Below are positions 43,713-55,247 of a stretch of DNA of 64,000 nt, piece by piece (the first letter of the stretch is position 1; the number at the start of each line of letters is the position of its first letter). Where the stretch lies: positions 76,557,149 through 76,621,148 of the forward strand of contig NC_083569.1 of NCBI RefSeq assembly GCF_027579695.1, written 5' to 3'. This DNA comes from Neoarius graeffei. Taxonomy: Eukaryota > Chordata > Actinopteri > Siluriformes > Ariidae. Position numbers and translations under genes: made by a program. The notes beneath the pieces are model-generated. The model saw only the letters and a program-made list of their open reading frames with translations, was not told the origin of the DNA and did no database searches.

Positions 43713-43865
43713 GTAAGTCAGCCGGCAGCTGTAAACTTGGGCAATCAGAGACATGGGGTCAAATAACAGACGTTTGAGTGATTTATTAAAGTTTGCAACA
43801 ATTGCTTATAATTTACTTCAAAGAAACATAATGCTTTTACTACTTTGTTTTAGTCTGTTAGAGTC

Positions 43866-43866
<1 letters not shown>

Positions 43867-43904
<38 letters not shown>
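43867..43904. repeat. (ATT)n microsatellite
   Basis: About 12 ATT units in the 5' intron of gene C. Confidence 0.9.
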
Positions 43905-44060
43905 GCATATCTTTCATTAAAGGTGGCTTAGCAATTTTATTGAATTATTTCAAAGTATTATTGATTTAATTACAAAAAAAAGTTGATGCATTCCCAAAGT
44001 GTTTTACCGTCTATTCCATTCATTCTTTTTGTGTGTTTTTCCTGTCATAAAGTCTTCAAC

Positions 44061-45433
44061 ATGGCTACCAAGATGGTCATCCAGCAGCCAAGGCCAACTG
44101 TAGTGCCAGCTGGCACGGACCAGTGGACCACCAACATCTGCGAGTGTGATACCGTCAATGAATGTGAGTTTGTTAGACTATATCTGCTTGATACTCACAA
44201 ATACAGGGTTAGTCAAAATTATGTTAAGACTAATGGATAATTTTTCTCCTGAATGTGTAATACGCCATGACCACTGCTGGCATAATTGGGCCCTACTTTT
44301 TTGACACCCCAACAGTGACATCAGACGTCTACTTACAGATGGTGCAGCAGTACGCCATTGATGAACTTCCACTACAGATCCAATTGGTTTCTACCATTTA
44401 AGCGTTAACATAATTTTGACTCACCCTGTATATAGCATTTCATTTTGTCCTATATGTTAGATAATGTATTCCAGATGAGTCAAATAAAATAGTCTGTATA
44501 GAGCTTCAGGGAACTCTAAAACTCAGCTTCATGCTGGTTAGCTCATCTGGCTGCAGGTCAGGCCAGATGAGCTTACGCGATCATGCGTCGTCTGTCGTCA
44601 TCGTCGTCTGCCCACAATTTACAAAAATCGCAGGATTGACCGAATTTCGATCGAACTCACAAACAATGTTCCCCAGGTGGATGTGCATAAAAGTTGTCAA
44701 GATGGTGGCACCACCTGTCATATTTACGATTTTATGGGCGTCTGAAATTTTTGGGTGACTCATCACATGAAACACTACTCTTCAATCAGATTTCAAGCTC
44801 ACACACAACAGCAGTGGCTGGTATGAGCTACAGCTTGGTTGAGGCTATTTTTTATGTATTGACGGATGTGCTGGCGCATAATGTAGCACTAAGTGTTAAA
44901 GACATTTGAATGATCACTTACAACTGTTAATGATACATCAATCAGTCATTTATAAAGAGTGTGTGTGTGTGTGTCCAGGCTGTTTCTCGGTGTGGTGTTT
45001 TCCTTGCTTCGCCTGCATCACAGCTCGAGACCATGGTGAATGTCTCTGCCTCCCTCTGCTGGATTTGTGTGGTCTCATCCCAACAGCCACGCTGTCTATG
45101 AGGGTGTCAACACGCAAACGCTACGGAATTACCGTAAATACCTTTCTATAACTCTCCAGCTAGTCAACATTAAATTCATGATTTTCAATTGGTTTTAGGC
45201 ACCATCTTGTTTTTATTGCCTTGATGAAGCCTGTTGAAAACTGTTAATAATAATCAATGAATAAACTTTCACTGAGCTCTGGGAAATTTTAATTTTTTTC
45301 TCTTCAGGACACTATTTGCAATGACTGCGTGTACACTTCCTTCTGCGGCCCATGCAGCTGGTGTCAAATCAGGCGGGAGATGAAAGCCAGACTTCATCCT
45401 GTTACACTGCTGAACAACAGGCTAATAGGCTAA
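44061..45433 (+). CDS. PLAC8/cornifelin-family cysteine-rich protein, gene C
   Basis: Exons are 44061-44163, 44979-45133 and 45308-45433 (103, 155 and 126 bp), giving 127 residues; introns are 815 and 174 bp. The splice sites are GTGAGT, TGTCCAG, GTAAAT and TCTTCAG. The N-terminus MATKMVIQQPRPTVVPAG resembles gene A ([11 protein letters not shown]), then DQWTTNICECDTVNEC. Exon 2 has [24 protein letters not shown] and RKRYGIT; exon 3 has DTICNDCVYTSFCGPC and WCQIRREMKARLHP. The PLAC8 domain spans the protein. N-terminus and exon 2 are closest to gene A, exon 3 to gene B, so the duplication history may include gene conversion. A mariner-type MITE lies in intron 1. Confidence 0.93.
44202..44432. 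mobile_element. Mariner-type MITE in gene C intron 1
   Basis: The ends are CAGGGTTAGTCAAAATTATG and, inverted, CAGGGTGAGTCAAAATTATG, with TA on both sides. It is about 225 bp long and has a minus-strand frame too short to classify. Confidence 0.75.
44530..44760. repeat. Fragment of an unassigned DNA repeat
   Basis: GCTCATCTGGCTGCAGGTCA and GGCCAGATGAGC form an inverted pair at 44540-44573, followed by a CGTCGTC-rich patch. It looks like one end of a DNA element. Confidence 0.35.
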
Positions 45434-46068
45434 AAACCCACATCATCACTATCATCATCATCATCATCTCGTCATTATAATTACTGTCATCAGCAAGTGA
45501 AGTGAAGTCTGCATCTCTACTTAACATAGCACATTCCTTATTCCATATCTAATCTTGAATGCTTGTGAATCTTGGTGAAACCTGGAGTCTCGATCACCAC
45601 TCCCTCCTACTCACACTGAACCAAAAGCTGTTTACAGTCAGATAGAGTTGTGGCATTCCGTCTAATCACCATTTGGGCATCAGCTCAGGGAGTTGTGAGG
45701 AATGCCGCTCACATATGAAGACTGATCGGATAACACCTGTATCCATGGAGAGAAATGTAACATAATAATGCATTTACTAGGGTGAGCTTTAAAAAGGCTA
45801 TTTAAAAAACTCAATCTAAGCTTAATTTATATATGTTACATTTCACAAGGATTTTTTTTCCACAAGGATTTTTAAATGAAATGATGATACTTACCTACTA
45901 TTGGACTGTCCTGTTATGACTGTGATGTGTATTCATACTTCATAGCATGTCTGCTTCACTCTCATCACTGAAGCATACAAGGAAATAATAACAGAATGCT
46001 GTGTGTATAAAGGTTCAAATGAAATTGTGCTTCAAATGATGTAAATGTGTGTTTTTGAAGTAATTATC

Positions 46069-46074
46069 AATAAA
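46069..46074 (+). promoter_or_regulatory. Candidate poly(A) signal of gene C
   Basis: AATAAA 636 bp after the stop codon. 45434-46068 has no repeat and probably is the 3' untranslated region. Confidence 0.5.
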
Positions 46075-46329
46075 CTTCTCGAAAATAAAAGGACAGTTGT
46101 TGTTCTGGAAGTTTGCCAATGACATTTCAGAAGCTTTAATATGGAAACCATTGACGAATGGATAGATTTAAACCCAAGTTCCTTGTTCATACTGAGATAC
46201 TCATGGAGATAATTTACTTCCTTGTGATGATGCAATGGTTCATACACATTGAGAGCCAGTTACAGTTAGGAGGTTGTAGAATAACATTTCTGTTTTTTCT
46301 ACAAATATACTCTGCAATTCAGTATCCCG

Positions 46330-46713
46330 TTATACCCATCCATTATCTGTAGCCGCTTATCCTGTGCAGAGTCGTGGGCAAGCTGGAGCCTATCCCAGCT
46401 GACTATGGGCGAGAGGCGGGGTACACCCTGGATAAGTCACCAGATCATCACACAGCAGACACATAGAGACAAAGAACCATTCACACTCACATTCACACCT
46501 ACGCTCAATTTAAAGCAACCAGTTAGCCTAACCTACATGTCTTTGGACTGTGGGGGAAACCGGAGCACCAGGAGGAAACCCACACAGACACGGGTAGAAC
46601 ACGCAAACTCCACACAGAAAGGCCCTCGCCGGCCACTGGGCTCGAACCCAGAACCTTCTTACTGTGAGGCGACAGTGCTAACCACTACACCACCATGCCG
46701 CTCCCTTTATACC
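46330..46713 (-). mobile_element. SINE with TTATACC target-site duplication
   Basis: The complete leftward SINE has its tail as CATCCATTATCTG. TTATACC flanks both sides (46330-46336, 46707-46713). Confidence 0.85.
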
Positions 46714-46871
46714 TGATATGTAAATGTTTCATTTGTGGTAAGGTCTTTTTTCTATGTAAAGATCATTTATACAGTATATTGTGTGTGGTTGAGTAACATT
46801 AACAATCAATTTGTGTACACAGTTACACAAATGATATTAGGGGAAAAAGGTAAAGTGCAGACAAACAAACA

Positions 46872-46976
46872 GATTAGATTAGATTAGATTAGATTAGATT
46901 AGATTAGATTAGATTAGATTAGATTAGATTAGATTAGATTAGATTAGATTAGATTAGATTAGATTAGATTAGAACT
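46872..46976. repeat. (AGATT)n microsatellite
   Basis: About 21 pentanucleotide units at the 3' tail of the L2-like LINE; probably grew from the LINE tail. Confidence 0.95.
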
Positions 46977-49410
46977 TTATTGATCCCTTTGGGCGGGTTC
47001 CCTCAGGGAAATTAAAATTCCAGCAGCATCATTACAGGATAAACAGAGAATAGAAAATAGAGAAAAACTTCTAGATAAATTAAATTAAGTATTTACATAT
47101 GCAAATATAAAAAAGAATAAGATATGGGGGAAAAAAAGCCAGCAGGAGAGGTATTGCACATTGTCCAGTATTGCTTATTGTCAGGCTCCTTCCCTTCCCA
47201 TCCTCTGTCCTCCTGTTACCCCTCCTTCCCCCCCCCCCCCCCCCCCCCCCCCCCCGAGAGAAGTTGTATAGTCTGATGGCATGAGGGACAAAGGATTTTT
47301 TAAGTCTGTTAGTCCTGCACTTGGGAAGGAGCATTCTGTCACTGAACAGGCTCCTCTGGTTGCTGATGACGGTGTGCAGAGGGTGACTGGCATCATCCAT
47401 GATTTTCAGTAGTTTGTCCATAAACCTTTTCTCTGCCACCGTCACCAGAGAGTCCAGCTTCATGCCTACCACACAGCAGGCCCGCCTGATCAGTTTGTCC
47501 AGCCTGGATGGGTCCTTCTTGGATGTGCTGCCCCCCCCCCAGCACACCACAGTGTAAAACAGGGCACTGGTGACCACGGACTGATAGAACATCCACAGGA
47601 GTTTCCTGCAGATGTTGAAGGACCGCAGCCTCCTCAGGAAGTATAGCCTGTTCTGTCCTTTCCTGTACAAGTGGTTGGTGTTGCAAGTCCAGTTCAGCTT
47701 GCAGTCCAGCCACAGCCCGAGGTACTTGTAGGAATCCACAGCCTCCACCTTGACTCCCTCAATCAGAACTGGTCATGACCTTGGTCTGGACCTCCCAAAG
47801 TCAATGACCAGCTCCCTGGTCTTCGAGGTGTTGAGCTGCAGATGGTTTCTGTTGCACCAAATGGCAAAGTCCTTCACCAGGCTCCTATACTCCTCCCCTC
47901 TGTCGTCCCTGATACACCCCATGATGGCTTTGTCATCGGCGAACTTCTGAATGTGACACAGGTCCAAGTTGTAGCAGAAGTCCGCGGTGTACAGGGTGAA
48001 GAGAAGAGGGGCCAGCACTGTGCCCTGGGGTGCTCCGGTGCTGCTAATCACAGTGTCAGACGTGATGTCCTTCAGCCTGACGTACTGCGGCCTGTCGGTG
48101 TTCCACACCAACACCTGCCCAGTACGCAAACTGCAGACAGTCCTGGGCATGTTGCACCTGGGGTCTGAGGAGGCTAAGGAAGAGCCGGTCCAACGTCTTC
48201 ATCAGATGCAAAGTGAGTGCCACCAGTCGGAAGTCGTTCAGCTCGCTGGGCCGGTTCTTCTTGGGAAATGGAATGATGCATGATGTCTTCCAGAGGGTGG
48301 GCACTCTCCCCAGCTGCAGGCTGAGGTTGAAGATGCGTTGGAGTGGTTCACCCAGTTCAGCAGCGCAGGTCTTCAGTAGTCGGGGACACACCTTGTCCGG
48401 GCCTGCTGCTTTCCTGGGGTGAAGCTTCCTCAGTTGACCTCTGACCTGGTCTGCAGTAATGCATGGAGGAGTCTGTGTTGAGGTGGGGGAGGAGGGGAAG
48501 GAGGGGCTGGAGGGGGCTGCTGCGATGACTGGGGGGAGGTGTGTTGAGGGAAGAAGGAGAGATGGCTGCAGTGAGGGGGAGGGTGGGGGGGAAGTGGGCT
48601 GGTTGAACCGGTTGAAGAAGTCATTCAACTCATTCACCCTCTCCACTGTCCCCTCAATGACTCTGGTCTTTGTATTGTGGCCTGTGATGGTTTTCACACC
48701 TTCCCAGACCTCCTTCATGCTGTTCTCCTTCAGCTTCTGCTCCACCTTTCTCCTGGAGCTGTCCTTAGCTTCCCTCACACAGCATTTCACCTCCTGCTGT
48801 GCTGCTTTCATCGCCTCCCTATCCCTGCTCCTGAAGGCGGCCTTCTTCCGATTGAGGACAGCTTTGACTTCCTGTGTTACCCATGGCTTGTTATTAGGGT
48901 AACATCATACAGTCTTAGCGGGGGAAACCACGTCTGCACAGAAGTTGAGGTAATCCGTCAGACAGTGTGTCAGCCCCTCTATGTCCTTACAGTGTGGGCT
49001 AAGCAGCACATCCCAGTCCGTGGTGTCATAGCAGTCTCTGAGGGCATCTTCCATTTCAGGGGACCACCTCCTGATGGAGCTAGTTGTTGCAGGCTGCCTT
49101 TGGACCAGGGGGGTGTACTTCGGCTGTAGATGAACCAGGTTGTGGTCAGACTTCCCTAGTGGGGGGAGGGGTATGACTCTGTATGCATCCCTCATATTAG
49201 CATACAGCAAGTCAATTGTCCTGTTGTTCCTTGTTGGACAATCCACAACCTGGTAAAGAGCAGCCAGAGTCCAAAGTAGCGTGATTAAAGTCCCCAGAAA
49301 TGATAAATGCCTCAGGGTGCTGTGTCTGCAGCCTTGCTGTGACAGAGTGAATCCTCTCACATGCAGTGGCTGCATCTGCCCTTGGAGGGATGTAAACACA
49401 GATGGTGATC
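46977..49410 (-). mobile_element. L2-like LINE, 5' truncated
   Basis: On the minus strand, in order: an endonuclease C-terminus near 49399-48905 (FIISGDFNHA, KSDHNLV), a linker rich in Pro/Ser, and reverse transcriptase motifs (KAAGPDKVCPRLLK, NDFRLVALT, GAPQGTVLAPLLFTLY, FADDKAIMG). Then comes the C-terminal YKYLGLWLDCKLNW with LYFLRRLRSF and LIRRACCVVG (47748-47260). The motifs are spread over several frames. The 3' UTR has GAACTTTATTGATCCCTTTG. Two G/C homopolymer runs (near 47230 and 47531) fall in or next to the coding part. It is inactive. Confidence 0.85.
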
Positions 49411-49539
49411 ACGTGACTGAACATGCTTATATCTTTCATTTTGCATTTTGAATTTGTAGCTTTGAAACAACACAATGGCCACTTTTGCACTGAGTGTAGT
49501 ACTTCAGCAGCTTCAGTCCATTACTAGCTACTTATTAAG

Positions 49540-50080
49540 TGAGCATGATGTCTTTACAGGAAAATATCAGACCAAGGTCTTGACAATAGTCTCAGTCTGT
49601 ACAAAAAGACCAAGGACTGATATTTTCCCGTAAAGACTGAGCAAAGCAAAGTTAATACGGAGTTTATTATATGGCTTTTTTATTTCTAAGATTAAAATAG
49701 ATGGTCATTATAATGAAGCGTGATGCTGCTTTCAGTCACATCATATTTGTAACATAGTTGAGTCATGCGTGCAGAATAAATGGCTGGCGGTTTCAAATCT
49801 GAATTTCTGTTAGCTGTTAGCAGTTTCTAAATGCTCTTTGTTGTTCATTTCTTGAATGACTCAGTGACTCTTGTTTGTCTTTTGTTTTTCAGCTGTTTTT
49901 TATTCTGTTTTAATTTTAAATTAATCTTTTTTGTTGTTGTTTGTTTTTTGCAACATTGAAAGCCGGTGCCTTGGAAAGAAAATCCGTAATCACCCACGGG
50001 CATTACGGGAAAATTCTGCCCACCAAGGAACCAATCAGAACGCATGATTTTACCTGAAGTAGCTTGTGCAATATAATAAA
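49540..50080. repeat. Unassigned inverted-repeat element
   Basis: AAAATATCAGACCAAGG near 49561 and its inverted match CTTGG...GATATTTTCCC near 49608-49628, plus a TTACGGGAAAATTCTGCC block near 50005, suggest a MITE-like repeat. Borders are not resolved. Confidence 0.35.
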
Positions 50081-50082
50081 TT

Positions 50083-50273
50083 ACATTACAAGCATTTAGC
50101 AGATGCTCTTATCCAGAGCAATGTACAACATACCCAGAGCAGCCTGGGGAGCAGTTAGGGGTCAGGTGCCTTGCTCAATGGCACTTCAGCGATTCCTGCT
50201 GGTTCAGGGAATTGAACCAGTCCCTTTTGGTCCTAAAGCTGCTTCTCTAACCATCAGACCATGGCTTCCCCAT
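50083..50273 (-). mobile_element. Second-type SINE, inverted
   Basis: It reads leftward GCCATGGTCTGATGGTTAGA with B-box-like GGTTCAATTCCCTGA, then TTGAGCAAGGCACCTGAC, ending in CTTGTAATG. It is the same family as 7801-8992. Confidence 0.85.
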
Positions 50274-50403
50274 ACAGGCTTCTTCCTGTTAACTCTGTCC
50301 AGTGGAGCACAGGCATCTGTGACTACTTTGATGAGTTTGTCCTTTCTTAAAAAGCCTTTAAATATTCTTCTTAAAAGCATTTTATAGGAACCTTTACTGG
50401 AAG

Positions 50404-51718
50404 GGTTCTATATTGAACCTTTAAGGGGCAAATCAAGTTTTGAAGAATTTGACCTAATTTTCTTAGAATACGTATATAGGCGTACAGGTCAGATATAGGT
50501 TTATAGGTCATATAAATTCTAATCACAGTCTACATCCATTTATTCATCTTCAGTAAGCACTTTATTGTTGTCATGGTAACATCTATCCTGGGAACATTGG
50601 ACACAAAGATTGGAATGCACCTCGAATGGAACTCTATGTACTCTTATTCACACACATTCATATCTAGGGCAACTTAGCACACACAATCCACATACCTGCA
50701 TGTTTTTGTAACGTATGAAACTGGAATCTTAAAAAAGAGAGAGGTTACCTCCCGTGTGGTGCCATATTACCTAGAAATCGCAAGTTCAAATCTCCAGTAT
50801 GACATCATGATTCACGGTTGGGAGCCAAGAAAGCAAAATTATCCTTTCAGGGTGAAGGAGATATCATCCTCTCTGTCTCCTGTCACTTACAGTGACGTTA
50901 ACCAGCCATGGGTTCCTGTGTGCTCATGCATGCAGAATAGGACGGATAACGATTTCCTTGAAACGTTTGACACTGCCTTGTGTTGCTACATGAGCAGCAG
51001 TCCAGAAAGTCATGAAAGTTGGTTTCATGTCTGTAAAAGGAAGTGTATCCCAGCTTTCACTTTCTCCAACTGGTAGATTTCGAGTGATAGTGGAAATTTC
51101 GTGAGTGGGTTTGAAATTGGCAAGACCAAATTAGGGGGGGAAATGTCAAATATATAAAAGGGTTCTTTGGTTTGTCCATCTAGGGGAATTCTAAAAATGC
51201 TCTGTGTAGAACCCTCCAACAAAAGGTTCTCTATTAGACATGGTTCCAAATTGAACCCCTTTAGAAAGTGAAGAACTCGACCAGTGTAAGGAGATTCCTA
51301 GGCAAAGCAGAACACTGACATTTTCCTAGAGGTTGAGGTGAGAAGAAAAGTGCTCTTTTATATAGACACAAGGTGAGGAGGGGGGCTGTGGAGGTGAGCT
51401 GAAGGAGGCAGGGGTTCTCTGGGTGCTCTGTGCAGTGCTCGGCATAGTGCTTTGGTGCCAGAGTATTCCTTGTCTTTGTCATCAGTATCGGCAATGTCAC
51501 CTATATATCAGAGGAAAAACAGTCAGGGCCTTCTAGGCCTTCAGAGAAGGCCCAAACATATCAGCATTTCAAATGTTATATTTAATTTCTTTCATTCTTT
51601 CATAATTTCATTATAATTGTTCTTTTCTAATTTGGCATCATTTTCTATCAAATTTGCTTCAGAAATGAAAGGGTTACTGTCCTGAAAGCATTAAAACAGA
51701 GTTATCCAATGAGATTTG
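50404..51718. other. Repeat-rich stretch without a gene
   Basis: Blocks such as GGGTTCTATATTGAACCTTT near 50405 and AAAGGTTCTCTATTAGACAT near 51224 look like ends of a MITE. No coding region is supported. Confidence 0.35.
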
Positions 51719-53771
51719 TGTGGCAGCGGGGGTGTGGTCAAGTGTCGGTTTGTGACCGGAGGGCGGAGTCAGGGAAGGTAAGTGGCAGAATCACTGCACC
51801 TGATGTCAGTTAACGTGTGTTTTGTGTGTCTTCCCCAGTGACCGCACCCTATATAAGGAGAGAGAGGGCAGAGGAAGGGAGCTCTCTCCCCAACCAGACG
51901 CCTTGTGTGTGTGCGTGTGTAGCTGGGAGAGTGGAAACTAATGCCGCTTTTCCACTACCAACGCGGCTGAGTTGGGCTGAGCCATGCCGTGCTGAGTTGG
52001 GCTGAGTCGAGCTGAGTGGGGCTGTTGGAGTTGCATTTCGACTACAACCGCGCTGAACCGTGCTGGCTGGAAGTGGGTGGACACATTGGGTGGAGTTAGC
52101 GAAAGTGGGTGGACATCATGTGATGTCATTAGGCGGCGCAAACAGTGACATCAGTGACCTTTTAAGTGGTAGTCTCACGACCCGGATAGTAAACAATAAC
52201 CATGGAGTTGTTAGTGTTGCTGGTCTTGGTGCTGTGGCTTGTTGTCATCGACAACGCCAACAGATACTGGCAAGAGCATATAGATGAGGCGAGGCGCATA
52301 CAGGCTTCAGAAATTCTCGTAATTCGTAATTATTCTTCTTCCGGGTTTACGGTGTTTACAGATCCCAGCGTGCTCGCGGGGCATGTGTGGGCATGTGAGG
52401 ACACTCCTCCTCACCAATCAGTGCACAGGGGAGTGTCTCCTCACGCCCCTAGCCCCACTCGGCTCGGTTGGGCTCGCTTCAGCCCTACTCCAAAAGCGTG
52501 CGAGTTTTGGGGGCTGAGCAGGGCTGAAGCAAGCTGAGTCGTGCTGTTCTGAGGTAGTCGAAACGCGAGCTGTGTCGGGCTGAAGCGAGCTGAAGTGAGC
52601 TGAAAAAGGGTAGTGGAAAAGGGCCATTAGTACACTGAAAAGTGGAAAATAAAAGTCAAGTCAACTTTATTGTCAAATATGCTATACATGCTCGACATAC
52701 AGCACAGATGAAATTTCAGTCCTCTCTGACCCACGGTGCAAACAGAAAGAGTTTTGTTGAACTCAGTTCGGGCCTGCCATCCTTCTGTGCTCCACCCACC
52801 CATCAGAATTGCTACAGTTGTGCCGAAACCTGGGATCAGAGCACAGAGAAGAACAGCCCCATGGAGTCCTCCCCCTTCGCGGACCTGGTCCACGCCCTCG
52901 CCACGGCCCAGCAGAACCAGCACCAGGCACTAATAGCTCTCCAGAAGGATCAGGAGCAAAGGTTCGAGGCCCTGGTGCTGGCGCAGCAGGAAAATCGTCA
53001 GGCGTTCCGGCACCTCCTCCTCCTTTATGTTGCAGACAGACGTATCGGACAGAGGGCTGGGGGCTGTTTTGTCCCAGGAGGTGGAGGGGGAGGATCGTCC
53101 AGTGCTGTATGTCAGCAGAAAGCTGTCGGTGTGTGAGGGGCGCTACAGCACCTTCAAGAAGGAGTGCCTAGCCATCAAGTGGGCGGTCCTCGCCCTCTGC
53201 TACTACCTGCTGGGACGCCCTTTCACCCTCTGTTCGGACCAAGTACCCCTTCAGTGGCTCCACCGCATGAAGGATGCCAACACGCAGATCACCCGTTGGT
53301 ATCTGGCACTCCAGCCCTTTAACTTCAAGGTGATCCACAGGCCGGGGGCGCAGATGGTCGTGGCGGACTTCCTCTCCCGTCAAGGGGGGGGGGGGGAGTT
53401 GGCTCCAGACCGGACAGCCTCCCGGCCTGAGTCGGGTGGTGGGGGTATGTGGCAGCGGGGGCATGGTCAAGCGTTGGTTTGTAACCGGAGGGCGGAGTCA
53501 GGGAAGGTAAGTGGCAGAATCACTGCACCTGATGTCAGTTAATGTGTGTTTTGTGTGTCTTCCCCAGTGACCACGCCCTATATAAGGAGAGAGAGGGCAG
53601 AGGAAGGGAGCTCTCTCTCCCCAACCAGATGCCTTGTGTGTGTGCGCGTGTGTGTGTGGCTGGGAGAGTGGAAAATAAGTACACTGAAAAGTGGAAAATA
53701 AAAGAGTTTTGTTGAACTCAGTTCTGGCCTGCCATCCTTCTGTGCTCCACCCACCCGTCAGAATTGCTACA
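51719..53771 (+). mobile_element. Gypsy/Ty3 LTR retrotransposon fossil
   Basis: Two LTRs, 51719-52816 and 53448-53771, both start TGTGGCAGCGGGGG and end AGAATTGCTACA. TTTG on both sides fits a target duplication. Between them are a gag-like start and a RNase H-like pol portion. The element is broken and much shorter than a whole Gypsy. The LTRs are very similar apart from material inserted in the left one (a MITE at 51943-52626 and a short repeat around 52655-52750), which suggests a fairly young element. Confidence 0.85.
51943..52626. mobile_element. MITE with TTTTCCACTAC ends, copy 2, in the Gypsy LTR
   Basis: It begins GCCGCTTTTCCACTACCAAC and ends GGGTAGTGGAAAAGGGCC. It is the inverted relative of 36041-36730, with the same subterminal GCTGAG-type repeats and the same core with GTCACTGATGTCACTG. 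It is absent from the right LTR, so it inserted after the Gypsy element. Confidence 0.85.
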
Positions 53772-54900
53772 TTTGTTTGTTTGTTATCTTTAGGCTGAGA
53801 AGAGTTTAGAGCTGGCACACTCATTGGTTAGGACTTCATTGCCGGAACAGAAGGCCATGGCAGTGTATGTTTATGTAGGAAGTGACAGGAGAATTAACCA
53901 ATCAGATTTTGATTTATAGTGGGAGGGAACAAAATTTATTGCCCTCAGCCTTCTCAAAGGCCAACGAGAGCTTAACCGCGAGTCGGCGCTGTCAGTGCAG
54001 CAGTGAAGTCACCTTCCAGCCAGTGTAGCATTCATCAGTAGTGTTGGCAAATGCTAATAAAACGGTCAAGCCAGTGCTATCGAGAGCAAGTAGCACAGGC
54101 TAATGACTGAAAAACTAAGATTTCTGTCTCCAGACTCTTCTTCTACACTGCATGCTCGCTACAGTATTTTTCACTTAGACTTAAGTATTCATTTCCCTTT
54201 GTAATTTACTTAGTTACTTTTAAAATCAACATCCACAACTACACATAACGGCGCTACCTGGCAGCCTGCTGCTAATCCCTTACAAAATCCCTTGCCCTGT
54301 TGCTTTTTTGGTGTGTCTGGCTAAATTTTGGCTGAGCTGAAGTCCCAGCTCTAATAATAACGGGTCACCACTGCTATATAGAGAAAAGAACAGGAGAGCA
54401 TGAGCAGAATTTCTGTGCTGGAGCTCAGATCACCTGTGTGGTGGTTTGTGACACCTTCTTCGACTCCCCTGTTCTCTCAAAGAGGGTGAGGAGAATGCTG
54501 CTTAACTGTCTTCAGTTGGGGTTGGTGAAGTGGCTCTGCCCCACGGCCACATGCCGCTCTGCTCTCCAAAACATCAGTGCTGAAGGGGAGTTGTCCTTGT
54601 AGCACTCAGGGGTGCAGTAAGATGAGGAACTACATATAGGCTCCTATAGGATACATGAAACGCCGCCATCACACTATATAAAGAACTCTTAAGGAAACAT
54701 GAATGTAGTCCTGGAGTTTTCCCTGTTCTATCACATTTCATTCAAATATCTGCTTTCTGTCAAACTTTTCAAATATTTAATCAACTGATTTAGAATTTGG
54801 AAAGCAAATTGAAGTTAAACTTTCTCAAACAATTATGCTGTTCTTTCTAACGTAATTGGATTATGTATACTGAATTCTTGCCTTGGTTCACTTCTCTCTG
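53772..54900. other. Unassigned stretch
   Basis: No gene seen. GCCTTCTCAAAGGCC near 53950 and CAGGGCCTTCTAGGCCTTCA near 51525 may be parts of one older DNA element that the Gypsy fossil split; not proven. Confidence 0.3.
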
Positions 54901-55247
54901 TAATTTGTTCTTGTTTCCAAGCTGCTTTGCAGTGTGGTGTTTCCTTGTGTTTGCCTGAAACATGGCATATGACTTTGAGGAACGCATTTGTTTGGCCATG
55001 TTGGACTATCTTAGTTGCAGCTTGCATATCTGTCACATCAGGACTCCACTTCCCAGAGTTCTCAGTTGCCTTCAAATATGGCCACCCACGAACCACAACA
55101 ACCATCATGTATCACACCGTTCCTGGTCTCCAGAATTCTAATCAGACACACCTGATCATAACTCCAATATAAAAGGTAGTGATGGTCAAATGAGGTTCTG
55201 AAGTGCGTATTGGGTATAAGGGGGCATGGCAGATGAAGCCCCTCTTC

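Larger units (their letters stand above)
50279..54960 (+). pseudogene. Fourth PLAC8-like gene, relics of exons 1 and 2
   Basis: 50279-50340 reads [12 protein letters not shown]. Its 23-base core AGTGGAGCACAGGCATCTGT plus GAC differs from gene A exon 1 at one base, and GAGTTTGT follows as in gene C. 54921-54960 reads CFAVWCF and then TTGTGTTTGCCTG, matching the start of exon 2 ([12 protein letters not shown] in gene C) with one base lost. It also keeps an acceptor-like CTTGTTTCCAAG. Everything between is transposon sequence; a third exon was not found. Order and orientation fit a fourth tandem copy. Confidence 0.65.

Noticed and set aside
47230-47256. Poly-glycine-like frames at the C/G homopolymer
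   Set aside because: Homopolymer expansion in the LINE's 3' part; the run length may also be an assembly uncertainty.
48459-48902. Plus-strand frames over the L2-like LINE
   Set aside because: Antisense shadows of the minus-strand LINE frames.
54960-55170. Possible LTR fragment (CACATCAGGACTCCACTTCC, CAATATAAAAGG)
   Set aside because: It resembles repeat sequence seen in other fish, but no borders, duplication or coding part could be supported.
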